Positions 30,675-39,502 are shown, numbered from the stretch's first letter. The stretch: 40,326 nucleotides of DNA from an uncultured Verrucomicrobiota bacterium (GCA_946534105.1 CAMNCG010000007.1:1-40326), one strand, 5' to 3'. A program made the numbers and translations. Notes: generated by a model not told the origin, from the letters alone.

Positions 30675-31886
30675 TCAAATACGATGGGCGAGCGCCCACT
30701 TGCGTGCGGTGGTGCCGACGCGGGTGCGGAAGACGCGGCGGAAGTCGTCGTGCGAGGCGTAGCCGCACGCGGCGGCGACGACGTCGCCCGGCTTTCCGTG
30801 GCGCAGCAGGTCGAAGGCGCGGGTGAGGCGCACGGCGTGGATTTCGTCGAGGATGCTGTGTCCCAGCACGGTGCGGAAGAGGCGGTCGGCGAGGGCCCGC
30901 GAAACGCCCATTTCGGGCACGACGTCGCGCGGGGAGAAGGCTTCGGCGCAGGCGTTGAGCCGGATGAATTCCAGCGCCCGCGCGACGCGCCGGTCGCGCG
31001 CGTACCGCGTGGAAGCGCGCTGCACTGCGCCGAGCGCCGGGACGAACCGCTCGCGGCCGCGCAGGGCGCCGGGCTCCGCGAACAGCCCTTCGAGCAATTC
31101 GACCGCCGCGTGCCCTTCGGCGCGCAGGTCGAGCGCGATGCTCGAAAGCGTGGGGCGGCACGATTCGCAAAAGTACGCGTAGTCGTCGACGCCGATCACG
31201 GCGATGTCGTCGGGGACGGAAACGCCCGTCTGGGCGCACGTCCCGACGATCCCCTCGCCGACGGCGTCGTTCGCCGCGAAGACCCCGCACGGCTTGGGAA
31301 GCGCCTTGATCCAGTTGGCGAGCGCTTCGCCGGCGTTCGCGCCGGTCCGCTCCAGGCGGTGGAAGCGCTTTCCGGCGAGTTCGACGCTGCGCGCGAAGGC
31401 GTCGCCGCGCTCCGTGCTCCACGGCAGGGGCACCGGGTTCGGTGCGAACGCGAAATCGGAGGCTCCGGACGAAAGCAGGACGCCGGCGGCGATCGCCGCG
31501 ATCGAGGCGGGGGAGCTCCGCACCCGGCCGACGCGGACGCCGCCTCCGACCGTCCCGGTGGCGCCGCAGTCGACGAAGACGGCGCCCCGCGGACCGGTGC
31601 CCGCGCGGCCGCCGCGGAAGAGGGCTCCGACCTCCGCGGGGGTGAGGGCGTCCTGCCAGACGACGAGCCCGTCCGGCCGCAGCAGCGCGGCGAGTTCGGC
31701 GACCGAGCCGGCGACGCGCGAAGAGCGGTGGAGGCGCGCCGTGCCGTCGTCGCCGCGCACGGTTTCGGCGGACTGGAATTCCCAGTGCCGCGCCGCGACG
31801 GCTTCGCGCGTCCCGTCGAAGGCGTCCTGCGGATGGATGCCGTTCCACGGGAAGAACATCAGGACCTTGCGGTGGCGGGCGGGCAT
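30675..31886 (-). CDS. XylR-like transcriptional regulator (periplasmic-binding-like sensor plus AraC HTH)
   Basis: 403 residues. The sensor domain contains DGLVVWQDALTP, FVDCGATGT, CGVFAANDAVGEGIV, PDDIAVIGVDDYAYFCESCRPTLSSI and the LRAEGHAAVELLEGL helix of the LacI/XylR fold. The AraC domain (about 300-403) has both helix-turn-helix units (FSPRDVVPEMGVSRALADRLFR and GDVVAAACGYASHDDFRRVFRTRVG). It is a paralogue of the regulator at 13739 in both architecture and position, upstream of a beta-strand-repeat surface protein. It probably activates the operon from the CGGACAAA sites just after its own stop codon. Its GC content is closer to the housekeeping side. Confidence 0.9.
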   Translation of the reverse strand: MPARHRKVLMFFPWNGIHPQDAFDGTREAVAARHWEFQSAETVRGDDGTARLHRSSRVAGSVAELAALLRPDGLVVWQDALTPAEVGALFRGGRAGTGPRGAVFVDCGATGTVGGGVRVGRVRSSPASIAAIAAGVLLSSGASDFAFAPNPVPLPWSTERGDAFARSVELAGKRFHRLERTGANAGEALANWIKALPKPCGVFAANDAVGEGIVGTCAQTGVSVPDDIAVIGVDDYAYFCESCRPTLSSIALDLRAEGHAAVELLEGLFAEPGALRGRERFVPALGAVQRASTRYARDRRVARALEFIRLNACAEAFSPRDVVPEMGVSRALADRLFRTVLGHSILDEIHAVRLTRAFDLLRHGKPGDVVAAACGYASHDDFRRVFRTRVGTTARKWALAHRI

Positions 31887-31941
31887 GGCGGCGGCGCTGG
31901 GCGGGGGGGGCGGGAAGGGAAGGGGCGGGCGGGGCGGGCCG

Positions 31942-33765
31942 CTAGCCGCGCGAATCCTCGGAAGCCGAGGAGCGGAGGACGGCGACGAAGGCCTCCTGCG
32001 GGACGTTCACGGTGCCGAACTGCTTCATGCGCTTCTTGCCCTCCTTCTGCTTGTTGAGGAGCTTCATCTTGCGCGTGATGTCGCCGCCGTAGAGCTTCGC
32101 CGTGACGTCCTTGCGGAACGGGCGGATGTCCTCGCGGGCGACGATCGTGCCGCCGACGGCGGCCTGCACCGGAATCTTGAACATGTGCGGCGGGATGGCG
32201 TCCTTCAGGGCCGCGCAGATCTCGCGGCCGCGGGCGCGCGCCCGGTCGCGGTGGACGAGGCAGGAGAAGGCGTCGACGGCGTCGCCGTTGAGGAGGATGT
32301 CCATGCGGACGATGTCGGAGCGCTGGTATCCGGCCGGCACGTAGTCGAGCGAGGCGTAGCCGTGGGAGACGCTCTTCAGGGTGTCGTTGAAGTCGACGAG
32401 GATCTCGTTGAGCGGGAGCGTGCAGGTGAGGATGACGCGGACGCCGTCGAGCGAGTCGGTCTTGTCCACGGTGCCGCGGTGCTCCATGACGACGCGCATC
32501 ATGTCGCCGATGCAGGAAGAGGGGGTGATGATCGTCGCGCGGATGAGGGGCTCCTCGACGAAATCGATGTCGGCGGGGTCGGGGAGTCGGATCGGATTGT
32601 CGATCTCCTGCACCTTGCCGTCCTTGCCGTGGACGCGGTAGACGACGGCGGGGTTGGTGGAGATGACGTCGCAGTTGAACTCGCGGCGGAGGCGTTCCTG
32701 GACGATTTCCATGTGCAGGAGCCCGAGGAAGCCGCAGCGGAAGCCGAAGCCGAGGGCGACGGAGCTTTCGGCGTGCCACGTGAAGGCGGCGTCGTTGAGC
32801 TGGAGCTTTTCGAGCGAGACGCGGAGCTTCTCGTACTCGTCCGTAGAGACGGGGTAGAGGCCGGCGAAGACCATCGGGCGCACCTCGCGGAAACCGGGAA
32901 GGGGCTCGGCGGCCGGGGTGGCGCGGAGCGTCACGGTGTCGCCCGTCTTGACTTCGCGCGGGTCTTTCACGGTGCCGACGAGGTAGCCGACCTGGCCGGG
33001 CGAAAGGGAGGCCACGGGCTGCATCTTCGGGGTGAAGATGCCGACCTCCTTCACCTGCGTCTCCAGGCCGGTGCCCATGAAGCGGATCCAGTCGCCGGCC
33101 TTCACCGAGCCGTCGACGACGCGGACGTAGGGAATGACGCCGCGGTAGGGGTCGAAGAGGGAGTCGAAGATGACCGCGCGCAGCGGACCGTCGGGATGGT
33201 CGGAGCGGGGCGGCGGGACGAGGTGCACGATCCGCTCGAGGAGGTCCGGCACGCCGGCGCCGGTCTTGGAGGAGACGAGCGCGCAGTCGTCCATCGGGAT
33301 CGCGAGCGCCTCCTCGACCTGGTGCTTCACGCCGGGGACGTCGGCGCTCGGGAGGTCGATCTTGTTCAGCGCCGGGATGATTTCGAGGTTCGCCTCCAGG
33401 GCGAGGATCGTGTTCGCGACGGTCTGGGCCTGGACGCCCTGGGCGGCGTCGACGAGCAGCACCGCGGCCTCGCACGCGGCCATGGAGCGGGAGACCTCGT
33501 AGGAGAAATCGACGTGGCCGGGGGTGTCGAGGAGGTTCAGGAGGTAGGTCTTGCCGTCCCGCGCGGCGTAGCTCATCGAAACCGGGTGGGACTTGATCGT
33601 GATGCCGCGCTCCTGCTCGAGGTCCATGGAGTCGAGCAGCTGGTCGTGGAACGTGCGGGCGTCCACGGCCTTGGTGAGCTCCATGATGCGGTCGGCCAGG
33701 GTCGATTTGCCGTGGTCGATGTGGGCGATGATGCAGAAGTTGCGGATGTCGTCGATCGTCGTCAT
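31942..33765 (-). CDS. lepA: Elongation factor 4 (LepA), ribosome back-translocating GTPase
   Basis: 607 residues, normal LepA length. All GTPase motifs are present: G1 AHIDHGKST (14-22), switch I RGITIKS, G3 DTPGHVDF, G4 NKID and G5 SSKTG. The LepA-specific C-terminal domain is recognisable from RKMKLLNKQKEGKKRMKQFG, the basic tail that contacts rRNA and tRNA. The start ATG 33765 overlaps the stop of the upstream protease as ATGA, so the two are translationally coupled. The protein acts on stalled or mispositioned ribosomes in the cytoplasm. In many bacteria lepA is grouped with a protease gene (lepB); here the partner is a Prc-type protease. Confidence 0.97.
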   Translation of the reverse strand: MTTIDDIRNFCIIAHIDHGKSTLADRIMELTKAVDARTFHDQLLDSMDLEQERGITIKSHPVSMSYAARDGKTYLLNLLDTPGHVDFSYEVSRSMAACEAAVLLVDAAQGVQAQTVANTILALEANLEIIPALNKIDLPSADVPGVKHQVEEALAIPMDDCALVSSKTGAGVPDLLERIVHLVPPPRSDHPDGPLRAVIFDSLFDPYRGVIPYVRVVDGSVKAGDWIRFMGTGLETQVKEVGIFTPKMQPVASLSPGQVGYLVGTVKDPREVKTGDTVTLRATPAAEPLPGFREVRPMVFAGLYPVSTDEYEKLRVSLEKLQLNDAAFTWHAESSVALGFGFRCGFLGLLHMEIVQERLRREFNCDVISTNPAVVYRVHGKDGKVQEIDNPIRLPDPADIDFVEEPLIRATIITPSSCIGDMMRVVMEHRGTVDKTDSLDGVRVILTCTLPLNEILVDFNDTLKSVSHGYASLDYVPAGYQRSDIVRMDILLNGDAVDAFSCLVHRDRARARGREICAALKDAIPPHMFKIPVQAAVGGTIVAREDIRPFRKDVTAKLYGGDITRKMKLLNKQKEGKKRMKQFGTVNVPQEAFVAVLRSSASEDSRG

Positions 33766-36170
33766 TGGAAAAACGAGCGGAGGAAGTCGTACGGGGCGGC
33801 GGTGATCCCGAGGCCGTCGGGATCGCCGTGGAGGTCCACGATGTCGCGGAGGACTTCGAGCGCCTCCGTGAGCACGAGGTCGTTTTCGTCGCGCGCATGG
33901 TCCGCGCCGCCGTGGCGGCGCCGGCGGCGGAATCCGGGGCCGACGGCCGGGGACGAGGGCGGGGCGGGGGAGAAGGAGCCGTCGGAAGGTTCGGCGGTGC
34001 CGGAATCGTCCGGGGTTTCGCCGGAGTCGGCGGTTTCGTCGGAGTCGGAGCCGTCGGAAGAGCCGTCGGAATCGCCGCCGAGGCGCTCGATCTCGGCGAG
34101 CAGGTCGCCGTCCTCGCGGGCGCGGGCGAAGCGCTCGTCGTAGCGGAGGGAGACGACCTTGTTGGAATTGAAGACGGAGTAGCGTTCGAAGAGGCGCATG
34201 CGCGCCTGCCACATTTCGTTCGTGGCGAGGCGGGCCTCGGAGCGCTCGCGCAGCACGGGGACGAGCTGGCGGAGGCCGGAATCGGCCGGGACGAAGCGGG
34301 CGGGGGCGATGCGCGTCCAGGCGAGGGCGTTCGGCAGCTTGTCCTCGCCGAGGTCGGGGTACGTTTCGAGGACCGAAGGCAGGACGATGTCGCTCTCCAC
34401 GCCCTTCACCTGGGTGGAGCCGCCGGTCACGCGATAGAAGAGCGCGGTCGTCGGCTTGAGCGAACCGAGCTTCCCGGCGTCGCCGAGCGGGACGAGCGTC
34501 TGCACGGTGCCCTTGCCGTGGGTGCGGGAATCGCCGACCACGACGGCGCGGCCGTAGTCCTGCAGCGCGGCGGCGACGATTTCCGAGGCCGAGGCGCTGG
34601 TCCGGTCCACGAGCACGACGAGCGGCTTGCGGAACGCGACCGCGGGATCGTTGTCCGGCAGGGCCAGCGCGCGGCGCGATTCGCGGACCACGACGACGGG
34701 GCCGGTGCGGAGGAAGAGCCCCGCGAGGTACACGGCGTCGGGCAGCGAGCCGCCGCCGTTGCCGCGGAGGTCGAGGACGAGCCCCTCGACGCCCTCCTCG
34801 TTGAGGCCGGCGACGAGCTTCGCGACGTCCGCGGAGGCGCGGCGCTCCTCGCCCTCGGCGGCGCCGGTGCCCTTCATCGAAGCGTAGAACGCCGGGAGGC
34901 GGACGTAGCCCATGCGGCGCTCGGCGCCGGTGGCGTCCTTCACGGTGTCCACGCGCGAAAACGCGGCCTGGTCCTCGAGCTTGATCTCGTCGCGGACGAG
35001 CGTGACGATCTTGACGCCGCCCGGATCGGCGGCGGGGACGACGCGCAGGCGGACGGTCGAGCCCTTGGGGCCGCGGATGAGGCGGACGGACTTGTAGAGC
35101 GGCCAGTGGCGGATGTCGGTGAATTCCCCGTCCTCGCCCTGCGCCACGGCGACGATCCGGTCGCCGCGGACGAGGCGTTCGGGCGACTCGTCGCGCTCGG
35201 CCGGCGAGCCGGGGATGATCTCGACGATCTTGGCGGCGCCGTCGTCCACCTGGAGCTGCGCGCCGATGCCCTGGAGCGAGAGCTGCATGTCGATGCCGAA
35301 ATCTTCGGACGACGCGGGCGAGAGGTAGTTGGAGTGGGGGTCGCAGGCCGTCGCGAGGGCGTCGAGGGCGCGCGCGGCCCAGAACTCCTCGTCCGAGTCG
35401 CGGAGGATGTCGAGGTAGCGGGCGGTGGCGCGCGCGAAGTCGTCGCGGGCGGCGTCCACGGCCGCGAGCGCGCCGGGGAGGGGGGCGGCGGCGTCCGGCG
35501 GGGGCAGGAGCGAAGCGTCGGGGGCCGAGCCGTCCTCGCGGAGGGGGACGTTCGCCGCCTGGGCGCGGGCCACGAGCCCGGAGGGGGAGGTCTCCCAGGC
35601 GACGCGCGCGGCGAGGAGGGCGTTTTTCGCGCGGGCGTCCCAGAGCGCGTCGGATTCGGCGCCGGAGGCCGCGAACGGGGCGTCGTGCCGGTCCCAGCGG
35701 AATTCTCCGCCGGCGGCCCAGTCGATCTCGTTCGAGACCGCGGCGGCGGCGTAGGCGGCGCGGTCTTCGACGCGCCGGAGCAGCACGTCGAACGCCTCCT
35801 TCGCGAAGGAGAGATCGCCGGCGGCGACGCGGCGGGCGTAGTCGGCGCGGAACCGGGCGAAGGCCTCCGCGTCCTCGCGCGTGAAGAACGCGTGCTGCGA
35901 ATCGAGCGAATCGATGAAATTCGTCCAGGCCCTGGCGGAAAGGGCGGCGTCGAGCGCCGGATGCTTTACGTGGAGGTGGGGCAGGAGCTCGGCGACCGCG
36001 GAAGCCGCGCGGGCGGCGGCCGCGGCGTCGAACGCCGCGCGCCCCCCGGAGGCGGGCTCGTCGGGGCCGAGCGAGTATTCCCCCTCCTCGCTCGCGGAAT
36101 TCGCCAGGGCGGCGAGCGCCAAGGCGGCGGTCGCGGCGAGGGATGCGTTCAGTGCGTGGCAGGCTTTCAT
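33762..36170 (-). CDS. prc: Tail-specific periplasmic protease Prc/Tsp (S41A family)
   Basis: 802 residues from ATG 36170, with GAAGGA just before it. Signal peptide MKACHALNASLAATAALALA. The N-terminal helical domain holds FIDSLDSQHAFFTREDAEAF as in Tsp. A PDZ domain lies around 290-380 (GIGAQLQVDD, RLVRGDRIVAV). The S41 core (about 415-600) has LVLDLRGNGGG and catalytic Ser527 in RTSASASEI with Lys553 in HGKGTVQ. The C-terminal domain ends in an acidic, Ser-rich low-complexity run (about 698-740) and a basic RRRRRH patch that is unusual for Tsp. It degrades misfolded or tagged envelope proteins in the periplasm. Confidence 0.93.
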   Translation of the reverse strand: MKACHALNASLAATAALALAALANSASEEGEYSLGPDEPASGGRAAFDAAAAARAASAVAELLPHLHVKHPALDAALSARAWTNFIDSLDSQHAFFTREDAEAFARFRADYARRVAAGDLSFAKEAFDVLLRRVEDRAAYAAAAVSNEIDWAAGGEFRWDRHDAPFAASGAESDALWDARAKNALLAARVAWETSPSGLVARAQAANVPLREDGSAPDASLLPPPDAAAPLPGALAAVDAARDDFARATARYLDILRDSDEEFWAARALDALATACDPHSNYLSPASSEDFGIDMQLSLQGIGAQLQVDDGAAKIVEIIPGSPAERDESPERLVRGDRIVAVAQGEDGEFTDIRHWPLYKSVRLIRGPKGSTVRLRVVPAADPGGVKIVTLVRDEIKLEDQAAFSRVDTVKDATGAERRMGYVRLPAFYASMKGTGAAEGEERRASADVAKLVAGLNEEGVEGLVLDLRGNGGGSLPDAVYLAGLFLRTGPVVVVRESRRALALPDNDPAVAFRKPLVVLVDRTSASASEIVAAALQDYGRAVVVGDSRTHGKGTVQTLVPLGDAGKLGSLKPTTALFYRVTGGSTQVKGVESDIVLPSVLETYPDLGEDKLPNALAWTRIAPARFVPADSGLRQLVPVLRERSEARLATNEMWQARMRLFERYSVFNSNKVVSLRYDERFARAREDGDLLAEIERLGGDSDGSSDGSDSDETADSGETPDDSGTAEPSDGSFSPAPPSSPAVGPGFRRRRRHGGADHARDENDLVLTEALEVLRDIVDLHGDPDGLGITAAPYDFLRSFFQ

Positions 36171-36201
36171 GGTCCTTCGGAAAATCGTCTTGACGTGCCG
36201 G

Positions 36202-36229
36202 AGTATACACGAAACCGCGGGTCTTCCAA
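36202..36229 (-). promoter_or_regulatory. Promoter for prc-lepA
   Basis: Minus-strand TTGGAA (36224-36229), 16-bp spacer, TATACT (36202-36207), about 32 bases before the prc ATG. It lies in the 114-bp divergent gap, which is AT-richer than its surroundings. Confidence 0.6.
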
Positions 36230-36248
36230 CGCGGGCCCGCGACGGGTG

Positions 36249-36276
36249 TTGACTTTTGCTTGACGAAATGGATAAT
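36249..36276 (+). promoter_or_regulatory. Promoter for the zinc-ribbon/EIIA operon
   Basis: TTGACT (36249-36254), 16-bp spacer, GATAAT (36271-36276). The expected start point lies only a few bases before the ATG at 36285, so the transcript may be nearly leaderless; AGGA at 36279-36282 is unusually close to the ATG. Confidence 0.6.
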
Positions 36277-36284
36277 CTAGGACC

Positions 36285-37124
36285 ATGCGCAGCATTATCA
36301 ACCATCTCATCCAGCTCCAGGAACTCACGCTCGTCCGGGACGAGAAGCGGTCGCTTCTCGGGCCGAAGGCGGACTTGAGCGAACTCAACGAGGCGATCGG
36401 CCAGATGGCCGATTCCCTCGATCCGGCCGCCAAGGCGATCTACACGAGGCTTTCGAAGAAAGACCGCATCGTCGTCGCCCCGATGCACGCGGGCAAGTGC
36501 TCGATGTGCGGAATGGGCCTGGCGATTTCGCAGGTGCAGGCGGTGAAGCAGTGCAAGGTCCTCGTGACGTGCCCGAGTTGCGCGCGCATCCTGTACGATT
36601 CGGCCGGTCCGACGTGGTCCGGCTCCCGTCCGCGCAAGCCCGCCGCCGGCACGAAGGCGGGGATCGCCCGGTTTTCGGCGCCCGAGCTGATGATTCCGGA
36701 CCTCAAGGCGAAGACCGAGGAAGAGGCGATCGTCGAACTGGCCGAAAGCCTCCGCTCGGCCGGATTCGTGGAGACGACCGAGAAGCTCGTCTCCGGCGCG
36801 ATGGCCCGGGAAAAGATGTTCGGCACGGGCGTAGGGCACGCGCTGGCGTTTCCGCACGTGCGGGGCGTCGAAGGCGGCGGCCTCGCGCTCGCGTTCGGCG
36901 TGAGCCGGGCCGGCATTCCGTGGTCGGGCGCCGACGGCGGGGTGGCGAAGTTCGTGTTCTTTTCCGCGATCCCGACGGCGACGAGCGTGTTCTACCTGAA
37001 GCTCCTCGCCGGGCTCGCGGAGTCCTACACGAAGGAGGCCAACCGCAAGGCGGCGCTCGAGGCCGACGCGCCGGAAACGCTCTGGAAGGCGCTCGCCAAG
37101 GCCACGCGCTGGACCGTGAAATGA
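36285..37124 (+). CDS. C4 zinc-ribbon protein fused to a PTS EIIA (fructose/nitrogen-type) domain
   Basis: 279 residues. Residues 1-105 comprise a helical hairpin and a C4 zinc ribbon (Cys72-x2-Cys75 and Cys96-x2-Cys99), like DUF164/zf-RING_7 proteins. Residues about 132-279 are a PTS EIIA type 2 domain with the phospho-accepting His191 in GVGHALAFPH and the conserved FGVSRAGIPW segment. EIIA-Ntr domains usually relay a phosphate signal from EI-Ntr/NPr and control other proteins rather than transport. No transport domains are near, so a regulatory role is inferred, perhaps through nucleic acid contact by the ribbon. It begins a plus-strand operon; the next gene overlaps by ATGA. Confidence 0.82.
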   Translation: MRSIINHLIQLQELTLVRDEKRSLLGPKADLSELNEAIGQMADSLDPAAKAIYTRLSKKDRIVVAPMHAGKCSMCGMGLAISQVQAVKQCKVLVTCPSCARILYDSAGPTWSGSRPRKPAAGTKAGIARFSAPELMIPDLKAKTEEEAIVELAESLRSAGFVETTEKLVSGAMAREKMFGTGVGHALAFPHVRGVEGGGLALAFGVSRAGIPWSGADGGVAKFVFFSAIPTATSVFYLKLLAGLAESYTKEANRKAALEADAPETLWKALAKATRWTVK

Positions 37125-38155
37125 TCCCGGTCCGCGCCGCCGCCGCCGCCGCCGCCGCTCTTTGCGCGGCGGGCGCGGCGGTTCGCGCGCGGGGAGACGC
37201 CGCGCCCGGCGCGGCGTCGGCCGGCATCGGGGAATTCGGCCGGTACGAAATCATCCTCGACAAGACGCCGTTCGGCGCGCCCCCGCGAACCGGAGGCGCC
37301 GACGCGGCGGCGGAGGCGGAAGCCGCCGCGTCGGCGGCGGCGCGGGCCGCCGCGGAGGCCGCCGCGAACGCGGACGCGCCGGTCCGGATGGCTTCGGTTT
37401 CGCGCTTCGGCGGCGTTCCGGCGGCGGGGTTCGTGGACGTCGCGAGCGGCCGCCAGTTCCTGCTCCGCAAGGGCGAAAGCTGCGGCGGGTACGAACTGCG
37501 CGATCTCGATCCCGATCTTGGGGCGGCGCTCGTCGGAAGCGGCACGAACGAATGGCTCGTTTCGATTTCGTGGGCGAAGGGCCAGGCGACGGACTTCGTG
37601 CCGTCGTCCCGCATGCCGTACCTCACGGCGTTCCGCCCCGGGGCGCCGGAGGAAGGGGAGGAGAAGGCGGAGGGACCGGCCGCGGAATCCGCGGCGCCGG
37701 GCGGCGGCGCGGGCCCCGGCGCGGACGCCGCCGCCGCGGCTCCCGCGGCGAAGCGCCGCGGCGGGGACGCTCCGGTTTCGACGGAGATTTCGCCGGAAGA
37801 GGAGGCGGAGCTCGTCGCGCGCGCGACGGTGTCCGACCCGGACGGCGGGACGCACGTTTCGTTCCGCGAGCTCAACCGGCTCCGCGCGCAGCTGCGCCGG
37901 CGGAAGGCGGAGGCGGCGCGCGAGGCGGAACTGGCGGCGTACGAGGCGAAGGCGGCGGCCGCCGAGGCCGTGCGCGCGGCCGAAGAGGCCCGGCTCGCCG
38001 CCGAAGAGGCCGCGTCTTCCTCCAAGGAAAAACGGCGGCGCGCGGCGCTCATTTCGGCCATCGCGCAGGGGTACGACGTCGGGGAGGACGTGGAACTCAC
38101 CGACGAGGAGGCGGAGGAACTCCGGCAGGCGGGGTTCCAGGTGCCGGAGCGGTAG
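37121..38155 (+). CDS. Exported or membrane-anchored Ala-rich protein of unknown function
   Basis: 344 residues from ATG 37121 overlapping the EIIA stop (ATGA). The N-terminus (MIPVRAAAAAAAALCAAGAAVRA) is a possible signal peptide or anchor. FGRYEIILDKTPFGAPP follows, then an Ala-rich spacer, a small beta domain (ASGRQFLLRKGESCGGYELRDLDPDLGAALVG) that recalls the repeat/homology-region domain of GspC/PilP-like pilus or secretion proteins, and a C-terminal charged coiled coil (about 250-310, LRRRKAEAAREAELAAYEAKAA). I do not recognise the family. A role in a type II secretion or type IV pilus-like complex is only a guess. Very high GC probably inflates its Ala content. Confidence 0.65.
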   Translation: MIPVRAAAAAAAALCAAGAAVRARGDAAPGAASAGIGEFGRYEIILDKTPFGAPPRTGGADAAAEAEAAASAAARAAAEAAANADAPVRMASVSRFGGVPAAGFVDVASGRQFLLRKGESCGGYELRDLDPDLGAALVGSGTNEWLVSISWAKGQATDFVPSSRMPYLTAFRPGAPEEGEEKAEGPAAESAAPGGGAGPGADAAAAAPAAKRRGGDAPVSTEISPEEEAELVARATVSDPDGGTHVSFRELNRLRAQLRRRKAEAAREAELAAYEAKAAAAEAVRAAEEARLAAEEAASSSKEKRRRAALISAIAQGYDVGEDVELTDEEAEELRQAGFQVPER

Positions 38156-38228
38156 GTTTCAGGTTTGTTTCAGGTTTCCGATCGCAGTTTTGCGTTTTGG
38201 TTTTGGCTTTGGTGCAGGAAGTGTGGAG

Positions 38229-38906
38229 ATGATCGATTACGGGGAATTGGGAGAGAGGGCGGCGGCGGCGAAGGGCCGGTGCGCGGTGCTGGTGCGCCAC
38301 GGCGAGCGCCCGCCGATCGACCCGGCGGACCCGACGTTCGGCGAAAACCTTCCGATCACGGCCGCCGGGCGCGAAATGGCGCTCGCCTGCGGGCGGGCGC
38401 TCGCCGCTTGCGGTCCGGCCCCGGAGGAGTGGGGCTTCCTTTCGTCGCACCTCCTCCGCACACGCCTCACGGCCGCGGCGGTCGCCGAAGGCATGGGCGC
38501 GGAGTCCGCCGCCGTGCGCGTGGCGCCGGAGGCCGGCATCCCGGGGCTCTGGATCGAAGACGTCGCGGAAACCCACCGCCACTACTACGCCGAGGGTTCC
38601 GTCCCCTTCACGACGCGCCTCCTGCGCGACGGCCGCGCCGAAGGCTACCGCCCCGTCGCCGAGAGCACGCGCCTCGCGCTCGGCTGGCTGGCCGGAGACC
38701 CCGCCGGAACGCGACTCACGATCGTCTGCACGCACGACGTCTTCGTCGCGTGCGTCCTGCGCGGGCTCGGCGAAACGCGGGTGGACTGCACGCGCTGGGT
38801 CGGCTTCCTCCAGGGGGCCGCCCTCTTCGAAAAGCCGGACGGCGGGTGGGACTGCGAGTGGCTCGTGCCCGACAAAAACGACTGGGAACGCCCCTTCTTC
38901 CAATGA
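38229..38906 (+). CDS. Histidine phosphatase superfamily protein
   Basis: 225 residues. The catalytic LVRHGERP motif lies near residue 22 (phospho-accepting His), and the second catalytic His is in IVCTHDVF near 160. Length and motif order fit the phosphoglycerate-mutase-like branch that includes phosphatases for small metabolites. AGGAAG about 9 bases upstream supports the start. Its end overlaps the next gene (ATGA), so both are co-translated. It could act on a sugar phosphate, but substrate is unknown. Confidence 0.85.
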   Translation: MIDYGELGERAAAAKGRCAVLVRHGERPPIDPADPTFGENLPITAAGREMALACGRALAACGPAPEEWGFLSSHLLRTRLTAAAVAEGMGAESAAVRVAPEAGIPGLWIEDVAETHRHYYAEGSVPFTTRLLRDGRAEGYRPVAESTRLALGWLAGDPAGTRLTIVCTHDVFVACVLRGLGETRVDCTRWVGFLQGAALFEKPDGGWDCEWLVPDKNDWERPFFQ

Positions 38907-39481
38907 AGCCCTCCGCCCCGCCCCTCCGCCCCGCGTTCTTTTTCGACCGCGACGACACGCTCGTGCGCGACGCGGGCTACATGTCGCGCCCGGAGCAGAT
39001 CGAGCTTCTCCCCGGCGCGGCGGAGGCGCTCGCCGCGGCGCGCGCGGCGGGGTGGCGCCTCTACCTCGTCACGAACCAGTCCGGAATCGGCCGCGGGTAC
39101 TACGCGATGGAGGACGCCGAGGCGTGCAACCGCCGGCTCGAAGCGCTGCTCGGCGTCGCGTTCGACGGCATCTGCATCGCCCCGGAGCGGCCGGACGAAC
39201 CGTCGCGCTACCGCAAGCCGTCGCCGGCCTACGTGCTGGAGCGCATCGCGGAGGACGGCCTCGACCCGGCGCGGTGCGTCGTCGTCGGCGACAAGGTTTC
39301 CGATCTCGAATGCGGGCTCGCCGCCGGCGCCCGCGCCGCGCTCGTGGCGCGCGGTTCCGCCGGCGAAGCGCGGCCGGACGCCGCCGCGTTCGCGGCTGCC
39401 CGCGGCGTTCCGGTCTTCCCCTCCGCGGCCGCCGCGGTCGCCGCGGCGCTCGCGGAAAAAATCCGCGGGGCGGGTGAATAA
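38903..39481 (+). CDS. gmhB: HAD-family phosphatase, D-glycero-manno-heptose-1,7-bisphosphate 7-phosphatase type
   Basis: 192 residues, the usual GmhB length. Motif I FFDRDDTL carries the nucleophile and acid Asp pair (DxD; most GmhB proteins have DRDG), motif II is LVTNQSGIGRGYY, the substrate/zinc loop around CIAPERPDEPSRYRKPSP lacks the usual cysteine cluster, and motif IV is CVVVGDKVSDLECG. In LPS-making bacteria GmhB removes the 7-phosphate of heptose bisphosphate for core synthesis. The absent Cys cluster also fits histidinol-phosphatase-like relatives, so the exact substrate is not certain. Coupled to the upstream phosphatase by overlap. Confidence 0.8.
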   Translation: MKPSAPPLRPAFFFDRDDTLVRDAGYMSRPEQIELLPGAAEALAAARAAGWRLYLVTNQSGIGRGYYAMEDAEACNRRLEALLGVAFDGICIAPERPDEPSRYRKPSPAYVLERIAEDGLDPARCVVVGDKVSDLECGLAAGARAALVARGSAGEARPDAAAFAAARGVPVFPSAAAAVAAALAEKIRGAGE

Positions 39482-39502
39482 AACCGTCCGGAGGACCGTC
39501 CA

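Noticed and set aside
28123-31848. A single 1241-codon frame reaching from the regulator region into the surface protein
   Set aside because: The N-terminal portion is a shadow of the XylR-like gene; a ribosome site and signal peptide place the true start at 30531.
31942-36210. A single 1422-codon frame that seems to fuse a long protein to LepA
   Set aside because: The part above 33765 is Arg-rich shadow of the Prc protease in another frame; LepA has its own ATG coupled to the protease stop.
33765-36263. An 832-codon plus-strand frame opposite the protease
   Set aside because: Antisense, Gly/Val/Glu/Arg-rich with no motif; the minus-strand protease has catalytic residues, PDZ domain and signal peptide.
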